Assembly: GCA_018262705.1 (NCBI GenBank)
Contig: JADFDQ010000001.1
Coordinates: 186,001 to 250,000, forward strand
DNA: 64,000 nt
From: Xanthomonas sp.
Lineage (GTDB): Bacteria > Pseudomonadota > Gammaproteobacteria > Xanthomonadales > Xanthomonadaceae
Direction of reading: 5' to 3'
The notes beneath the pieces were generated by a model. The model saw only the letters and a list, made by a program, of their open reading frames with translations, was not told the DNA's origin and ran no database searches. Position numbers and translations under genes: made by a program. This document shows, piece after piece, positions 57,189 to 64,000 of the stretch; position 1 is the stretch's first letter; every line of letters starts with the position of its first letter.

Positions 57189-58214
57189 ATGATTGCCTTT
57201 CGCAACTTCCTGATCGCCGCACTGGCCGGCCTGCTCGCCGCCTGTGCCTCGGCACCCACCGCGCTCGAACCGCCTGCGGTCGCGCCCATCGTCACGCCTG
57301 CACTGCCGCCGCTGCGGATCGGGCTGGCGCTCGGCGGCGGCGCGGCCAAGGGCTTTGCCCATATCGGCGTGATCAAGATGCTGGAAGCCAACGGCATCAA
57401 GCCGGTGATCGTCACCGGCACCAGCGCCGGCAGCGTGGTCGGTGCGCTCTATGCCAGCGGCATGGACGCCTACCAGTTGCAGGAGCGCGCGGTGGCGCTG
57501 GATGAGGCGCAGATCCGCGACGTCAGCTTGTTCGGCGGCGGTCTGGTGCGCGGCCGGAAGCTGGAGGACTACGTCAATGCGCAGGTCGGCAACCGGCCGA
57601 TCGAGCGGCTGCCGATTCCGTTCGCCGCGGTCGCCACCCGCCTTGAAGACGGCCAGCGCACCGTGTTCCGGCGCGGCAACGTCGGCCAGGCGGTACGCGC
57701 GTCGAGCTCCGTTCCCGGGGTGTTCGAAGCGGTCACGATCGGGCGCTGGCACTACGTCGACGGCGGCGTGGTCAGTCCGGTGCCGGTCGATGCCGCGCGC
57801 GAACTGGGCGCCGACTTCGTGATTGCGGTCGACATCGGCAGCAAGGCCACCGGCGACGGCTACGATCCGCGCAGCCTGCTCGGCAACGTCAACCAGAGCA
57901 TCCGCATCATGGGTCAACGGCTGGCAGCGCAGGAGCTGGCGCGCGCCGACGTGGTGATCCGCCCCAACGTCAACGACATCGGCCCGGCCGATTTCAGCCA
58001 GAAGTCGCGTGCGATCGTCGAAGGCGAACGCGCGCTGCAGGCGGCGCTGCCGCAGATCCGCGATCGTTTGTCTGCGGTTCTGGCGCAGCACGCCGAAGCG
58101 GCGCGCGCACAGGCGGCAGCGCAGCGGCAGCGGCACGCCCCGGTGCCGCAGGTTCCCTGTATCACCGAGCGCCGCTGGTCTTCGCCATGGCGGCGTGACT
58201 GCAAAAACGGCTAA
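57189..58214 (+). CDS. Patatin-like phospholipase lipoprotein
   Basis: 341 residues. The lipobox LLAAC (Cys19) makes it a lipoprotein. The patatin motifs LGGGAAKGFAHIGVI (residues 48-62), GTSAG with Ser79 and YVDGGVVSP near residue 195 provide the Ser/Asp dyad. It probably hydrolyses phospholipid or lipopolysaccharide acyl esters at the cell envelope. The C-terminal 60 residues are helical and Ala/Gln/Arg-rich. It overlaps the end of the next minus-strand gene by 4 bp (58211-58214). Confidence 0.87.
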   Translation: MIAFRNFLIAALAGLLAACASAPTALEPPAVAPIVTPALPPLRIGLALGGGAAKGFAHIGVIKMLEANGIKPVIVTGTSAGSVVGALYASGMDAYQLQERAVALDEAQIRDVSLFGGGLVRGRKLEDYVNAQVGNRPIERLPIPFAAVATRLEDGQRTVFRRGNVGQAVRASSSVPGVFEAVTIGRWHYVDGGVVSPVPVDAARELGADFVIAVDIGSKATGDGYDPRSLLGNVNQSIRIMGQRLAAQELARADVVIRPNVNDIGPADFSQKSRAIVEGERALQAALPQIRDRLSAVLAQHAEAARAQAAAQRQRHAPVPQVPCITERRWSSPWRRDCKNG

Positions 58215-58636
58215 CTGCGCCCGCTCACCCCGACGCCGTAGCCGTACACCAGCGTTCCGCCCAGCCAACCGGTGGCCAGTACGCCGACAAGTCCCGCCGC
58301 TTCGAGCGCGAACACCAGCGCATCCGGCGGCACCAGCGCGCCGCCGCGCACGCGGGCGACGAGGCTTCCGGCGAACAGGCACCAGCTCGCCAGCGCCAAC
58401 AGCATGTGCCACAGCGCCGGCTTGCTGGCTGGATGGTCGTTGCCCAGCTTCATCAATTCCAGCATCCCGGCGCCTGCGGCAAGCAAGCCGAACGCACAGC
58501 CCAGACCGGCCAACCCCGCCGAGGCCGGCCATAACCACTGCGGACGCCAGACCAGTCCGCCAAAGTCGGCCAGCGGCGCCAACACCCAGCAGGCAACCGG
58601 AAAATGCACCAGCGCCGGATGCAGCGGGTGCCTCAT
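58211..58636 (-). CDS. DUF2231 membrane protein
   Basis: 141 residues with four hydrophobic helices. HPLHPALVHFPVACWVLAPLADFGGLV at the start is the DUF2231 pattern with the conserved His-Pro...HFP. The family is probably haem- or electron-transfer-related, but function is not established. Its ATG overlaps the preceding membrane gene stop by 4 bp, and the operon starts with the sigma factor gene at 59727. Confidence 0.8.
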   Translation of the reverse strand: MRHPLHPALVHFPVACWVLAPLADFGGLVWRPQWLWPASAGLAGLGCAFGLLAAGAGMLELMKLGNDHPASKPALWHMLLALASWCLFAGSLVARVRGGALVPPDALVFALEAAGLVGVLATGWLGGTLVYGYGVGVSGRS

Positions 58637-58986
58637 GACCGCGCCGCCTGCAGTACCGCGACCAACAGGACAATCACGCTGGTCACCGCGAAGCTGACGT
58701 GGGTCAGCACGTATTTCTTCATCGCCACTTTCTGATCGAAGTGCAAGGACGCGAGGAAGAAACCAAACATCGCGGTAATGAGAAAGAGGCCCAGCGCCAC
58801 CAGCGGCAAGGTGCCGACGTTGTCCATCATCACCGCCACGATCAGCAGCACGATGCCGGTGGCGCCGAGCATGGCGTGCAGCAGCGACACCGCCCACGGC
58901 GCGAAGCGTCCGCGCAGGACGAACGAGGCGAGGATCAGGCCACCGCAGGCGCCGACCAGGAAGACCAGCAAGGCATAAAGCAGCAT
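58633..58986 (-). CDS. Small multi-pass membrane protein in the sigma-factor operon
   Basis: 117 residues with four hydrophobic helices and a short cytoplasmic loop (HFDQKVAMKKY). I do not recognise a family. The ATG at 58986 is 6 nt after GGAGA; an ATG at 58992 is possible. It sits between the sigma factor and the DUF2231 gene (ATGA overlap), so the three are cotranscribed. It could act with DUF2231 as a membrane partner, but that is a guess. Confidence 0.7.
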   Translation of the reverse strand: MLLYALLVFLVGACGGLILASFVLRGRFAPWAVSLLHAMLGATGIVLLIVAVMMDNVGTLPLVALGLFLITAMFGFFLASLHFDQKVAMKKYVLTHVSFAVTSVIVLLVAVLQAARS

Positions 58987-59031
58987 TTCCATTCTCCAGT
59001 CACATCAATAAAGGATTCGCAAGGCGCAACA

Positions 59032-59727
59032 TCACGGCAGCGCCGCGATCCGAGCCATCACGCTCTCGGCCATGCGGGAGCAGCGTTCGCCCATGAACTC
59101 GAACACGCCGCCCTGTGCGGAGGCGACTCTTTCTTCCAGCACGCTGCGCAGTTGTTTGCGCGCTCGGTGCAATCGCGTCTTCACCGTTTCTTCGCGCAGC
59201 TCCAGCGCCGCTGCGGTTTCCTCGACCGAACACCCTTCCACGTCGCGCAGCAGGTAGACCAGACGGAAGCCTTCAGGCAGGGCGTCGATGGCGGCTTCCA
59301 ACCAGCGTCGCAGCTGCTGGCGTTCGGCATTGCGGAACGGATCTTCGCCTTCAGCCATGCCCGGGAAGGGCACCACGTTGCTGATGGCAGTGTCACTGTC
59401 CATCTTGTCGATCTCCACGGTTTCGCGCTGGCGGCGCAGGCGTCCATAGGCTTCATTCAATGCGATCCGCGCCACCCAGCTGGCCAACGACGACTCGCCG
59501 CGGAAGCCGTCAAGCTTGCGGTAGGCCAGCATGTAGGCGTCCTGCATCACGTCCTCGGCTTCGGCCTCGTCGCTGATCACGCCGCGCACCACCCGATAGA
59601 CGCGCTGGTTGCAACGCTGGACGATGAAACGGAATGCATTGCGATCGCCGGAACGCACCCGCGCGGCCAGCGCGGCGTCATCCTGTTCCGACAGATCCTC
59701 AGCGGATTGCGGCAGCGTTGTACGCAT
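59032..59727 (-). CDS. ECF-type sigma-70 family factor
   Basis: 231 residues. Region 2 (FRFIVQRCNQRVYRVVRGVISDEAEAEDVMQDAYMLAYRKLDGFRGESSLASWVARIALNEAYGRLRR) and region 4 (LPEGFRLVYLLRDVEGCSVEETAAALELREETVKTRLHRARKQLR) are intact, without region 3, as in ECF sigma factors. A C-terminal extension of about 35 residues contains a Cys (ERCSRMAESVMARI). The expected anti-sigma gene is not recognisable; the two downstream genes are membrane proteins instead. Confidence 0.9.
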   Translation of the reverse strand: MRTTLPQSAEDLSEQDDAALAARVRSGDRNAFRFIVQRCNQRVYRVVRGVISDEAEAEDVMQDAYMLAYRKLDGFRGESSLASWVARIALNEAYGRLRRQRETVEIDKMDSDTAISNVVPFPGMAEGEDPFRNAERQQLRRWLEAAIDALPEGFRLVYLLRDVEGCSVEETAAALELREETVKTRLHRARKQLRSVLEERVASAQGGVFEFMGERCSRMAESVMARIAALP

Positions 59728-59742
59728 CTGGGGCCTCCCCTT

Positions 59743-60366
59743 TCAGTCCGACAGCGCGGCTAGAATATCGCGCCGCCACGGGTCGATTTCGAACTCCCCC
59801 AACAGGCGTCGGGTCACCATCGCGCTGCCGTTGAGGTTGACCCCGCGGGTGGTCATGCAGCCGTGGCTGGCGCGGATCACCACCGCCACGCCGCGCGGGT
59901 CGAGCTCGCGCTGCAGGGTTTCGGCGATTTCCACCGTCAGCCGCTCCTGGATCTGCATACGGCGCGCGTAAGCTTCGACCAGCCGCGCCAGCTTCGACAG
60001 GCCAACCACCTGCTTGCCCGGCAGATAGGCGACGTGCGCCACGCCGGTGATCGGTGCCATGTGGTGTTCGCACACCGAGCGCACCGGAATGTCGCGCAGC
60101 AGCACGATGTCGTCGTAGCCGGACGATTCGAACCGGCGCGACAGGATCCTTGCCGGATCCATTCGGTAACCGCCGAACCATTCCTCATAGGCGCGCACCA
60201 CCCGCGCCGGGGTGTCTTCGATGCCGGCGCGGTGCGGCGTGTCGCCGGCCCAGCGGATCAGGGTGCGCACCGCTTCTTCGGCCTGGGTGCGGGTCGGGCG
60301 GGTTTCCACGGCGGTCGTTTCCCCTACCGGAAAGGTGGCGACTCTGTGCAAAGCCTGTTCGAGCAT
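59743..60366 (-). CDS. folE: GTP cyclohydrolase I (second copy)
   Basis: 207 residues. Zinc ligands Cys99, His102 and Cys170 (VCEHHM and HGCMTTRG) are present, so it looks active. It is clearly diverged from the first copy at 47612-48208. Start ATG 60366. It ends 15 bp before the sigma gene start. The reductase and phenylalanine hydroxylase genes are in the opposite direction just upstream, and pterins are the cofactor of that hydroxylase. Confidence 0.93.
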   Translation of the reverse strand: MLEQALHRVATFPVGETTAVETRPTRTQAEEAVRTLIRWAGDTPHRAGIEDTPARVVRAYEEWFGGYRMDPARILSRRFESSGYDDIVLLRDIPVRSVCEHHMAPITGVAHVAYLPGKQVVGLSKLARLVEAYARRMQIQERLTVEIAETLQRELDPRGVAVVIRASHGCMTTRGVNLNGSAMVTRRLLGEFEIDPWRRDILAALSD

Positions 60367-60408
60367 GGGATGTCTCCGTGTGGTTGCAAGAGAGATGACG
60401 CCAGTGCA

Positions 60409-60452
60409 AAAAAGGTTCCCGTCCGCTGGACACTTTTGGCGGGAACCTTTTT
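60409..60452. repeat. Perfect 13-bp inverted repeat in a divergent promoter region
   Basis: AAAAAGGTTCCCG (60409-60421) and CGGGAACCTTTTT (60440-60452), spaced by 18 bp, lie between divergent folE and the Rieske/FAD gene. It may be an operator or a terminator-like stem. The unequal position (about 43 bp from folE, 64 bp from the other start) fits a regulator site shared by both genes. Confidence 0.6.
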
Positions 60453-60515
60453 CACGCTCCCTGCATCCCTGCATTGGGCATGCTCATGGCTGCCGTATTT
60501 CAGGGAAGGTCTGTC

Positions 60516-62021
60516 ATGTCACAAACAAACGCTGCGTCCAATCCCGATTTCGCCCAAGGTGTTGCCCTGACCGACATCCCTGAAGCCGGCGTGCTGGCCG
60601 GTCACGTCGGCGATGCGCCGGTGCTGCTGGCCAACGTCGACGGAAAACTGCACGCGGTTTCCGGCAGCTGCACCCACTATGGCGCGCCGCTGGGCGAAGG
60701 GCTGCGGGTGGGCGACGAAATTCGCTGTCCCTGGCACCACGCCTGTTTCAGTCTGTGCAGCGGCAAGGCGCTGAAAGCGCCGGCATTTGCGGCGCTGACG
60801 CGCTACAAGGTCGAGATCGAAGGCGGGAGCGTGTTCGTGCGCAGCGAAGAGGCCGCCCCGTTGCCGGCGCCCGCGGCACCCGCCCAAGCGCCGGGGTGTG
60901 TGGTCATCATCGGCGGCGGCGCGGCGGCGTTTGCCTGCGCGTATCGCCTGCGCGAACGCGGCTATGCCGGCAGTCTGATCATGCTCAGCAGTGACGACGC
61001 TGCGCCGGTCGATCGGCCGAATCTTTCCAAGGACTATCTGGCCGGCAGCGCGCCGGAAGAATGGATGCCGCTGCAGGGACCGGAGTTCTACGCCGATCAG
61101 AAAATCGACCTGCGCTTGAATTCCGACGTGACGGCAATCGACACGGCGGCGCGGACGGTTGCGCTCGCCAGCGGCGAACGCTTCGGCTATGACGCCCTGC
61201 TGCTGGCCACCGGCGCCGAGCCGGTGAAACTCAAGTTGCCGGGCTTCGATTTGCCGAACGTCTACGGCCTGCGCTCGATGAGCGACACCCGCCGCCTGAT
61301 CGCCGGACTCAAAGACGCCAAATCGGTGGCGCTGGTCGGCGCCGGCTTCATCGGCATGGAGGCCGCTTCGGCGCTGCGCGCACGCGGGCTGGAAGTGCAT
61401 GTCCTCACCCCAGAAGCGCTGCCGCTGGAGCGCATCCTCGGCAAGGAGTTGGCCGAACATCTCGTTCAGATGCACCGCGATAACGGCGTTCAGTTTCATT
61501 TGGGCGCACAGACCACGGCGTATGACGGCCACAGGCTCACGCTCGGCGACGGCAGCGCGCTCGACGTCGAGGCCATTCTGGTCGGCATCGGCGTGCGTCC
61601 GCGCACCGCGCTCGCGGAAACTGCGGGACTGGCGGTCGACAACGGCATCGTGGTCGATGCGCATCTGCAAACCGCAGTTCCCGGCGTTTATGCCGCCGGC
61701 GATGTCGCCAGCTACCCGCACGGCGAAGGCCGCGCGCGGGTGGAACACTGGGTCCACGCCGAACGCCAGGGCCAGCTGGTCGCTGAAAACATGCTCGGCG
61801 CGCAGCAGGAATACACCGATCCGCCGTTCTTCTGGACCCACCATTACGGCACCGACCTGCGCTACAGCGGTCACGGCCGCGGCTGGACTTCGATCGAAAT
61901 CGACGGTTCGCCGGCCGACAACGACTGCATCGCGCGCTATTACAAGGACGGTGCCCTGATCGCGGCCGCAGCGCTCGGTCGCGACCGCGAACTGCTCGCG
62001 CTGGAGACGCAGCTGCGGTGA
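60516..62021 (+). CDS. Rieske-domain FAD-dependent oxidoreductase (AIFM3-like)
   Basis: 501 residues. An N-terminal Rieske [2Fe-2S] domain (about 15-110) has CTHYGAPL and CPWHHACF with the two Cys and two His ligands. A pyridine nucleotide-disulfide type FAD/NAD(P)H reductase core follows, with VVIIGGGAAAFACAYRL, ALVGAGFIGMEAASAL and AAGDVASYP. It resembles ferredoxin-reductase or AIFM3-like proteins that pass electrons from NAD(P)H. Start ATG 60516 has AGGGAAGG before it. It is divergent from folE and 77 bp upstream of phhA. Confidence 0.9.
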   Translation: MSQTNAASNPDFAQGVALTDIPEAGVLAGHVGDAPVLLANVDGKLHAVSGSCTHYGAPLGEGLRVGDEIRCPWHHACFSLCSGKALKAPAFAALTRYKVEIEGGSVFVRSEEAAPLPAPAAPAQAPGCVVIIGGGAAAFACAYRLRERGYAGSLIMLSSDDAAPVDRPNLSKDYLAGSAPEEWMPLQGPEFYADQKIDLRLNSDVTAIDTAARTVALASGERFGYDALLLATGAEPVKLKLPGFDLPNVYGLRSMSDTRRLIAGLKDAKSVALVGAGFIGMEAASALRARGLEVHVLTPEALPLERILGKELAEHLVQMHRDNGVQFHLGAQTTAYDGHRLTLGDGSALDVEAILVGIGVRPRTALAETAGLAVDNGIVVDAHLQTAVPGVYAAGDVASYPHGEGRARVEHWVHAERQGQLVAENMLGAQQEYTDPPFFWTHHYGTDLRYSGHGRGWTSIEIDGSPADNDCIARYYKDGALIAAAALGRDRELLALETQLR

Positions 62022-62085
62022 CCACTGCCTTCGCCCTCGCCGGCGACGGATGAATGCGCCCTGCGTTGCCGCGGTTGTGACGGCG

Positions 62086-62091
62086 TACCAT
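62086..62091 (+). promoter_or_regulatory. -10 box seven bases before phhA start
   Basis: TACCAT, then GGGTCGC, then ATG at 62099. Another leaderless-type arrangement; the longer upstream ATG at 62090 would lie inside the -10 box. Confidence 0.4.
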
Positions 62092-62098
62092 GGGTCGC

Positions 62099-62989
62099 AT
62101 GAACGCCCAGCCTCGCCGCACTGAAAACATCCAGACCGACCGCGGCTCGGTCCCCGTCTACACCACTGCCGTCGTCGATCAGCCTTGGGAGCAATACACA
62201 ACGGTCGATCATGACGTCTGGCGCCAGCTCTACGAGCGCCAGCGCAATGTGCTGCCGGGCCGCGCCTGCGAAGCGTTCCTGCGTGCGCAGGACACCATGC
62301 GGATGTCGCCGGATCGGATTCCGAAATTTTCCGAACTCAACAAAGTGCTGGGCGACACCACCGGTTGGCAGATCATCGGCGTCGAAGGGCTGCTGCCGGA
62401 GCTGGATTTCTTCACCCATCTGGCCAACCGTCGCTTCCCCGTCACCTGGTGGATCCGGCGACCGGATCAGATTGACTACATCGCCGAACCGGATCTGTTC
62501 CACGATCTGTTCGGTCACGTCCCGCCGCTGATGGATCAAACCTTTGCCGACTACCTCGTCGCCTACGGTCAGGGCGGCGTCAAGGCCCACGGCCTCGGAC
62601 AGGATGCGCTGATGCAGCTGGCGCGGCTGTACTGGTACACGGTCGAATTCGGACTGATGCGCGAGAACGGCCAAATGCGCATTTATGGCGCCGGCATCGC
62701 CAGCTCGGCGGGCGAGTCGGTCTACAGCGTCGAAAGCAACTCCCCGAACCGGATCGCCTTCGACCTCGAACGGATCATGCGCACCCGCTACCGGATCGAC
62801 AGCTACCAGAAGACCTATTTCGTCATCGACAGCTACGAGCAGCTGATCGAGGCCACGAAGCCGGATTTCACCCCGATCTACGCGCGGGTCGGCGAACTGC
62901 CGCTGCTGGCCGCAGGCACCGTGCTGGAAGGCGATCAGGTGTTCCAGCGCGGTAGCGGCGAAGGCTGGCCGGACGACGGCGACGTCTGA
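62099..62989 (+). CDS. phhA: Phenylalanine 4-monooxygenase
   Basis: 296 residues. Converts phenylalanine to tyrosine with tetrahydropterin and oxygen. The iron ligands are His135 and His140 (HDLFGH) and Glu183 (YWYTVEFGL), all present. IPKFSELNKVL and the GWQIIGVEGLLPELDFFTHLANRRFPVTWWIR segment are typical. ATG 62099 is used; ATG 62090 is in frame nearby. The second folE upstream may supply its pterin cofactor, though tetrahydromonapterin is the likely natural one. Confidence 0.95.
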   Translation: MNAQPRRTENIQTDRGSVPVYTTAVVDQPWEQYTTVDHDVWRQLYERQRNVLPGRACEAFLRAQDTMRMSPDRIPKFSELNKVLGDTTGWQIIGVEGLLPELDFFTHLANRRFPVTWWIRRPDQIDYIAEPDLFHDLFGHVPPLMDQTFADYLVAYGQGGVKAHGLGQDALMQLARLYWYTVEFGLMRENGQMRIYGAGIASSAGESVYSVESNSPNRIAFDLERIMRTRYRIDSYQKTYFVIDSYEQLIEATKPDFTPIYARVGELPLLAAGTVLEGDQVFQRGSGEGWPDDGDV

Positions 62990-63044
62990 AGGGTGCGGGT
63001 TTCCGCCCCGCCTGAGGAGTGCGGCGAAAGATACCCTCTGGCAG

Positions 63045-63148
63045 CCTGTCGCGGTTGCCCACCCTGTGGGGCAAATGTCCCCCGGCATCCGCTTGCTGCG
63101 GATACCTCCTCCTTGATTTTGCCCCACAGGGTGGGCAACCGCGACAGG
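63045..63148 (-). repeat. Nested palindrome element, copy 1 (31-bp outer stem)
   Basis: Outer arms 63045-63075 and 63118-63148 are a perfect 31-bp inverted repeat. Between them, read on the minus strand, are the 13-bp segment ATCAAGGAGGAGG, a 6-bp hairpin (ATCCGC/GCGGAT) and the 11-bp segment CCGGGGGACAT. The two internal segments are shared exactly with copy 2, while both stems differ. It lies in the 386-bp gap between phhA and fbp. Confidence 0.85.
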
Positions 63149-63200
63149 CGAAGCGTTCCCGGCGACAGATCTGGTGGGCATTTTCGTGCGAAATGTAAAG

Positions 63201-63297
63201 GCATGGCCGGGGGTCTTTGGGTGCGAAATCAAGGAGGAGGCGACGACCGCAGGTCGTCGCCGGGGGACATTCGCACCCAAAGGGCACCGGTCATGCC
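63201..63297 (+). repeat. Nested palindrome element, copy 2
   Basis: Outer arms share a perfect 13-bp core (63215-63227 with 63270-63282) extended imperfectly to about 63201 and 63297. Inside are ATCAAGGAGGAGG (63228-63240), a 10-bp hairpin (GGCGACGACC/GGTCGTCGCC, 3-nt loop) and CCGGGGGACAT (63260-63270). It is oriented opposite to copy 1. Shared loops with different stems suggest a structured nucleic acid rather than a simple duplicated sequence. Confidence 0.85.
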
Positions 63298-63375
63298 TCC
63301 GCCACAGCACCCGACAGCAGCCCTCAAAACTGCGCTATGGGCGACAATAGTCCTCGCCATGCTCCGGAAGACCCC

Positions 63376-64000
63376 ATGACGACGCACGCAAACATCGCAC
63401 TCACCCGTTTCCTGATCGAACAGCAGCGCGCCGGTCGGATCAATTCCGAACTGCGGCTGCTGGTCGAGGTGGTCGCACGCGCCTGCAAACAAATATCCGT
63501 CGCCGTCGGCAAGGGCGCGCTCGGCGGCGTGCTGGGCGACGCCGGCACGCCCGGCCACGCCAGCATCAACGTGCAGGGCGAGGCGCAAAAAAAACTCGAC
63601 GTGCTCAGCAATGAAATCCTGCTGGAAGCCAACGCCTGGGGTGGACATCTGGCGGGGCTTGCCTCCGAGGAAATGGACACTTCACAGCCGATCCCGGACA
63701 CATACCCGCACGGCAACTACCTGCTGCTGTTCGATCCGCTCGACGGCAGCTCCAACATCGACGTCAATATTTCGGTCGGCACCATCTTTTCGGTGTTGCG
63801 CTGTCCTGAAGGCGTGTCTTCGCCGACCGATGCCGATTTCCTGCAGCCTGGCACGGCGCAGGTCGCTGCCGGCTACTGCACCTACGGGCCGAGCACGATG
63901 TTGGTGCTCACCGTCGGCCACGGCAGCCATGCCTTCACCCTCGACCGCGAGGTCGGCAGCTTCGTGCTGACCACCCGCGACATGAAGATTCCCGAGGAGA
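63376..64000 (+). CDS. fbp: Fructose-1,6-bisphosphatase class I, N-terminal part
   Basis: Runs off the window after 208 codons. It hydrolyses fructose-1,6-bisphosphate in gluconeogenesis. Visible signatures are the metal-binding [29 protein letters not shown] (with the Asp/Leu-Asp-Gly-Ser catalytic site) and [18 protein letters not shown] at 63376 follows a GACAAT box at 63343-63348. The nested palindromes lie directly upstream. Confidence 0.95.
   Translation, partial: MTTHANIALTRFLIEQQRAGRINSELRLLVEVVARACKQISVAVGKGALGGVLGDAGTPGHASINVQGEAQKKLDVLSNEILLEANAWGGHLAGLASEEMDTSQPIPDTYPHGNYLLLFDPLDGSSNIDVNISVGTIFSVLRCPEGVSSPTDADFLQPGTAQVAAGYCTYGPSTMLVLTVGHGSHAFTLDREVGSFVLTTRDMKIPEE

Noticed and set aside
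63045-63297. Nested palindromes as a CRISPR or insertion sequence
   Set aside because: Only two copies, in opposite orientation, with no spacer array and no transposase or terminal direct repeats.

Overview
The window is a GC-rich, densely coded chromosomal segment of a gammaproteobacterium. The gene content and order (hemH next to tatABC, an RDD protein, glyQS-dtd-rpoD, dapF-DUF484-xerC and hslVU) point to the Xanthomonadaceae/Lysobacteraceae (Xanthomonas, Lysobacter or Thermomonas type). The genus cannot be fixed from the sequence alone. I see no prophage, insertion sequence, CRISPR array or rRNA. Nearly everything is chromosomal housekeeping, with a few accessory operons and several structured repeats.

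Layout. 1-5.2 kb: start of ferrochelatase, a SYLF-domain protein, tatABC with an RDD membrane protein, and two minus-strand genes. 5.4-11.2 kb: glyQ, a palindromic repeat, glyS (with an atypical AT-richer insert), dtd, rpoD, a terminator and a CAT-anticodon tRNA. 11.3-15.7 kb: a minus-strand operon for a bufferin-type copper-binding RiPP (secreted Cys-rich precursor, DUF692 maturase, DUF2063 partner, DoxX protein), an AraC regulator divergent from it and a repeat protein. 15.7-19.3 kb: a two-component system whose kinase has a degenerate ATPase domain, back-to-back with a four-repeat membrane protein. 19.3-26.6 kb: carboxylesterase, algR-like regulator plus hemC, an SLC13-type transporter, a WYL regulator and a patatin. 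26.7-31 kb: two exported S9 peptidases, the second frameshifted. 31-36.9 kb: lptM, dapF, DUF484, xerC, hslVU (with a heat-shock promoter). 36.9-47 kb: mostly minus-strand genes, including acyltransferase, thioesterase, phospholipase D, SixA, a cytochrome c-FTR1 iron permease with a Fur-like box, a truncated TolB-N-like gene and an M61 peptidase. 47-60.4 kb: DUF2239, folE, CoA-transferase, AidB-like dehydrogenase, rmuC, VIT1 transporter, rlmI, a yybP-ykoY-like riboswitch before terC, rhomboid, patatin lipoprotein, sigma factor operon and a second folE. 60.5-64 kb: Rieske/FAD reductase, phenylalanine hydroxylase, a pair of nested palindromes and the start of fbp.

Functional links. Metal handling recurs: bufferin (copper), FTR1 and VIT1 (iron), TerC with a manganese-type riboswitch, and hemH/hemC for haem. 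Two folE copies supply pterin precursors, and the second lies near the pterin-dependent phhA. The items most worth follow-up are the bufferin operon with its AraC neighbour, the two divergent nested palindromes between phhA and fbp (shared internal segments, unrelated stems), the frameshifted oligopeptidase B, and a recurring -10 box six or seven bases before the start codon that suggests leaderless mRNAs.
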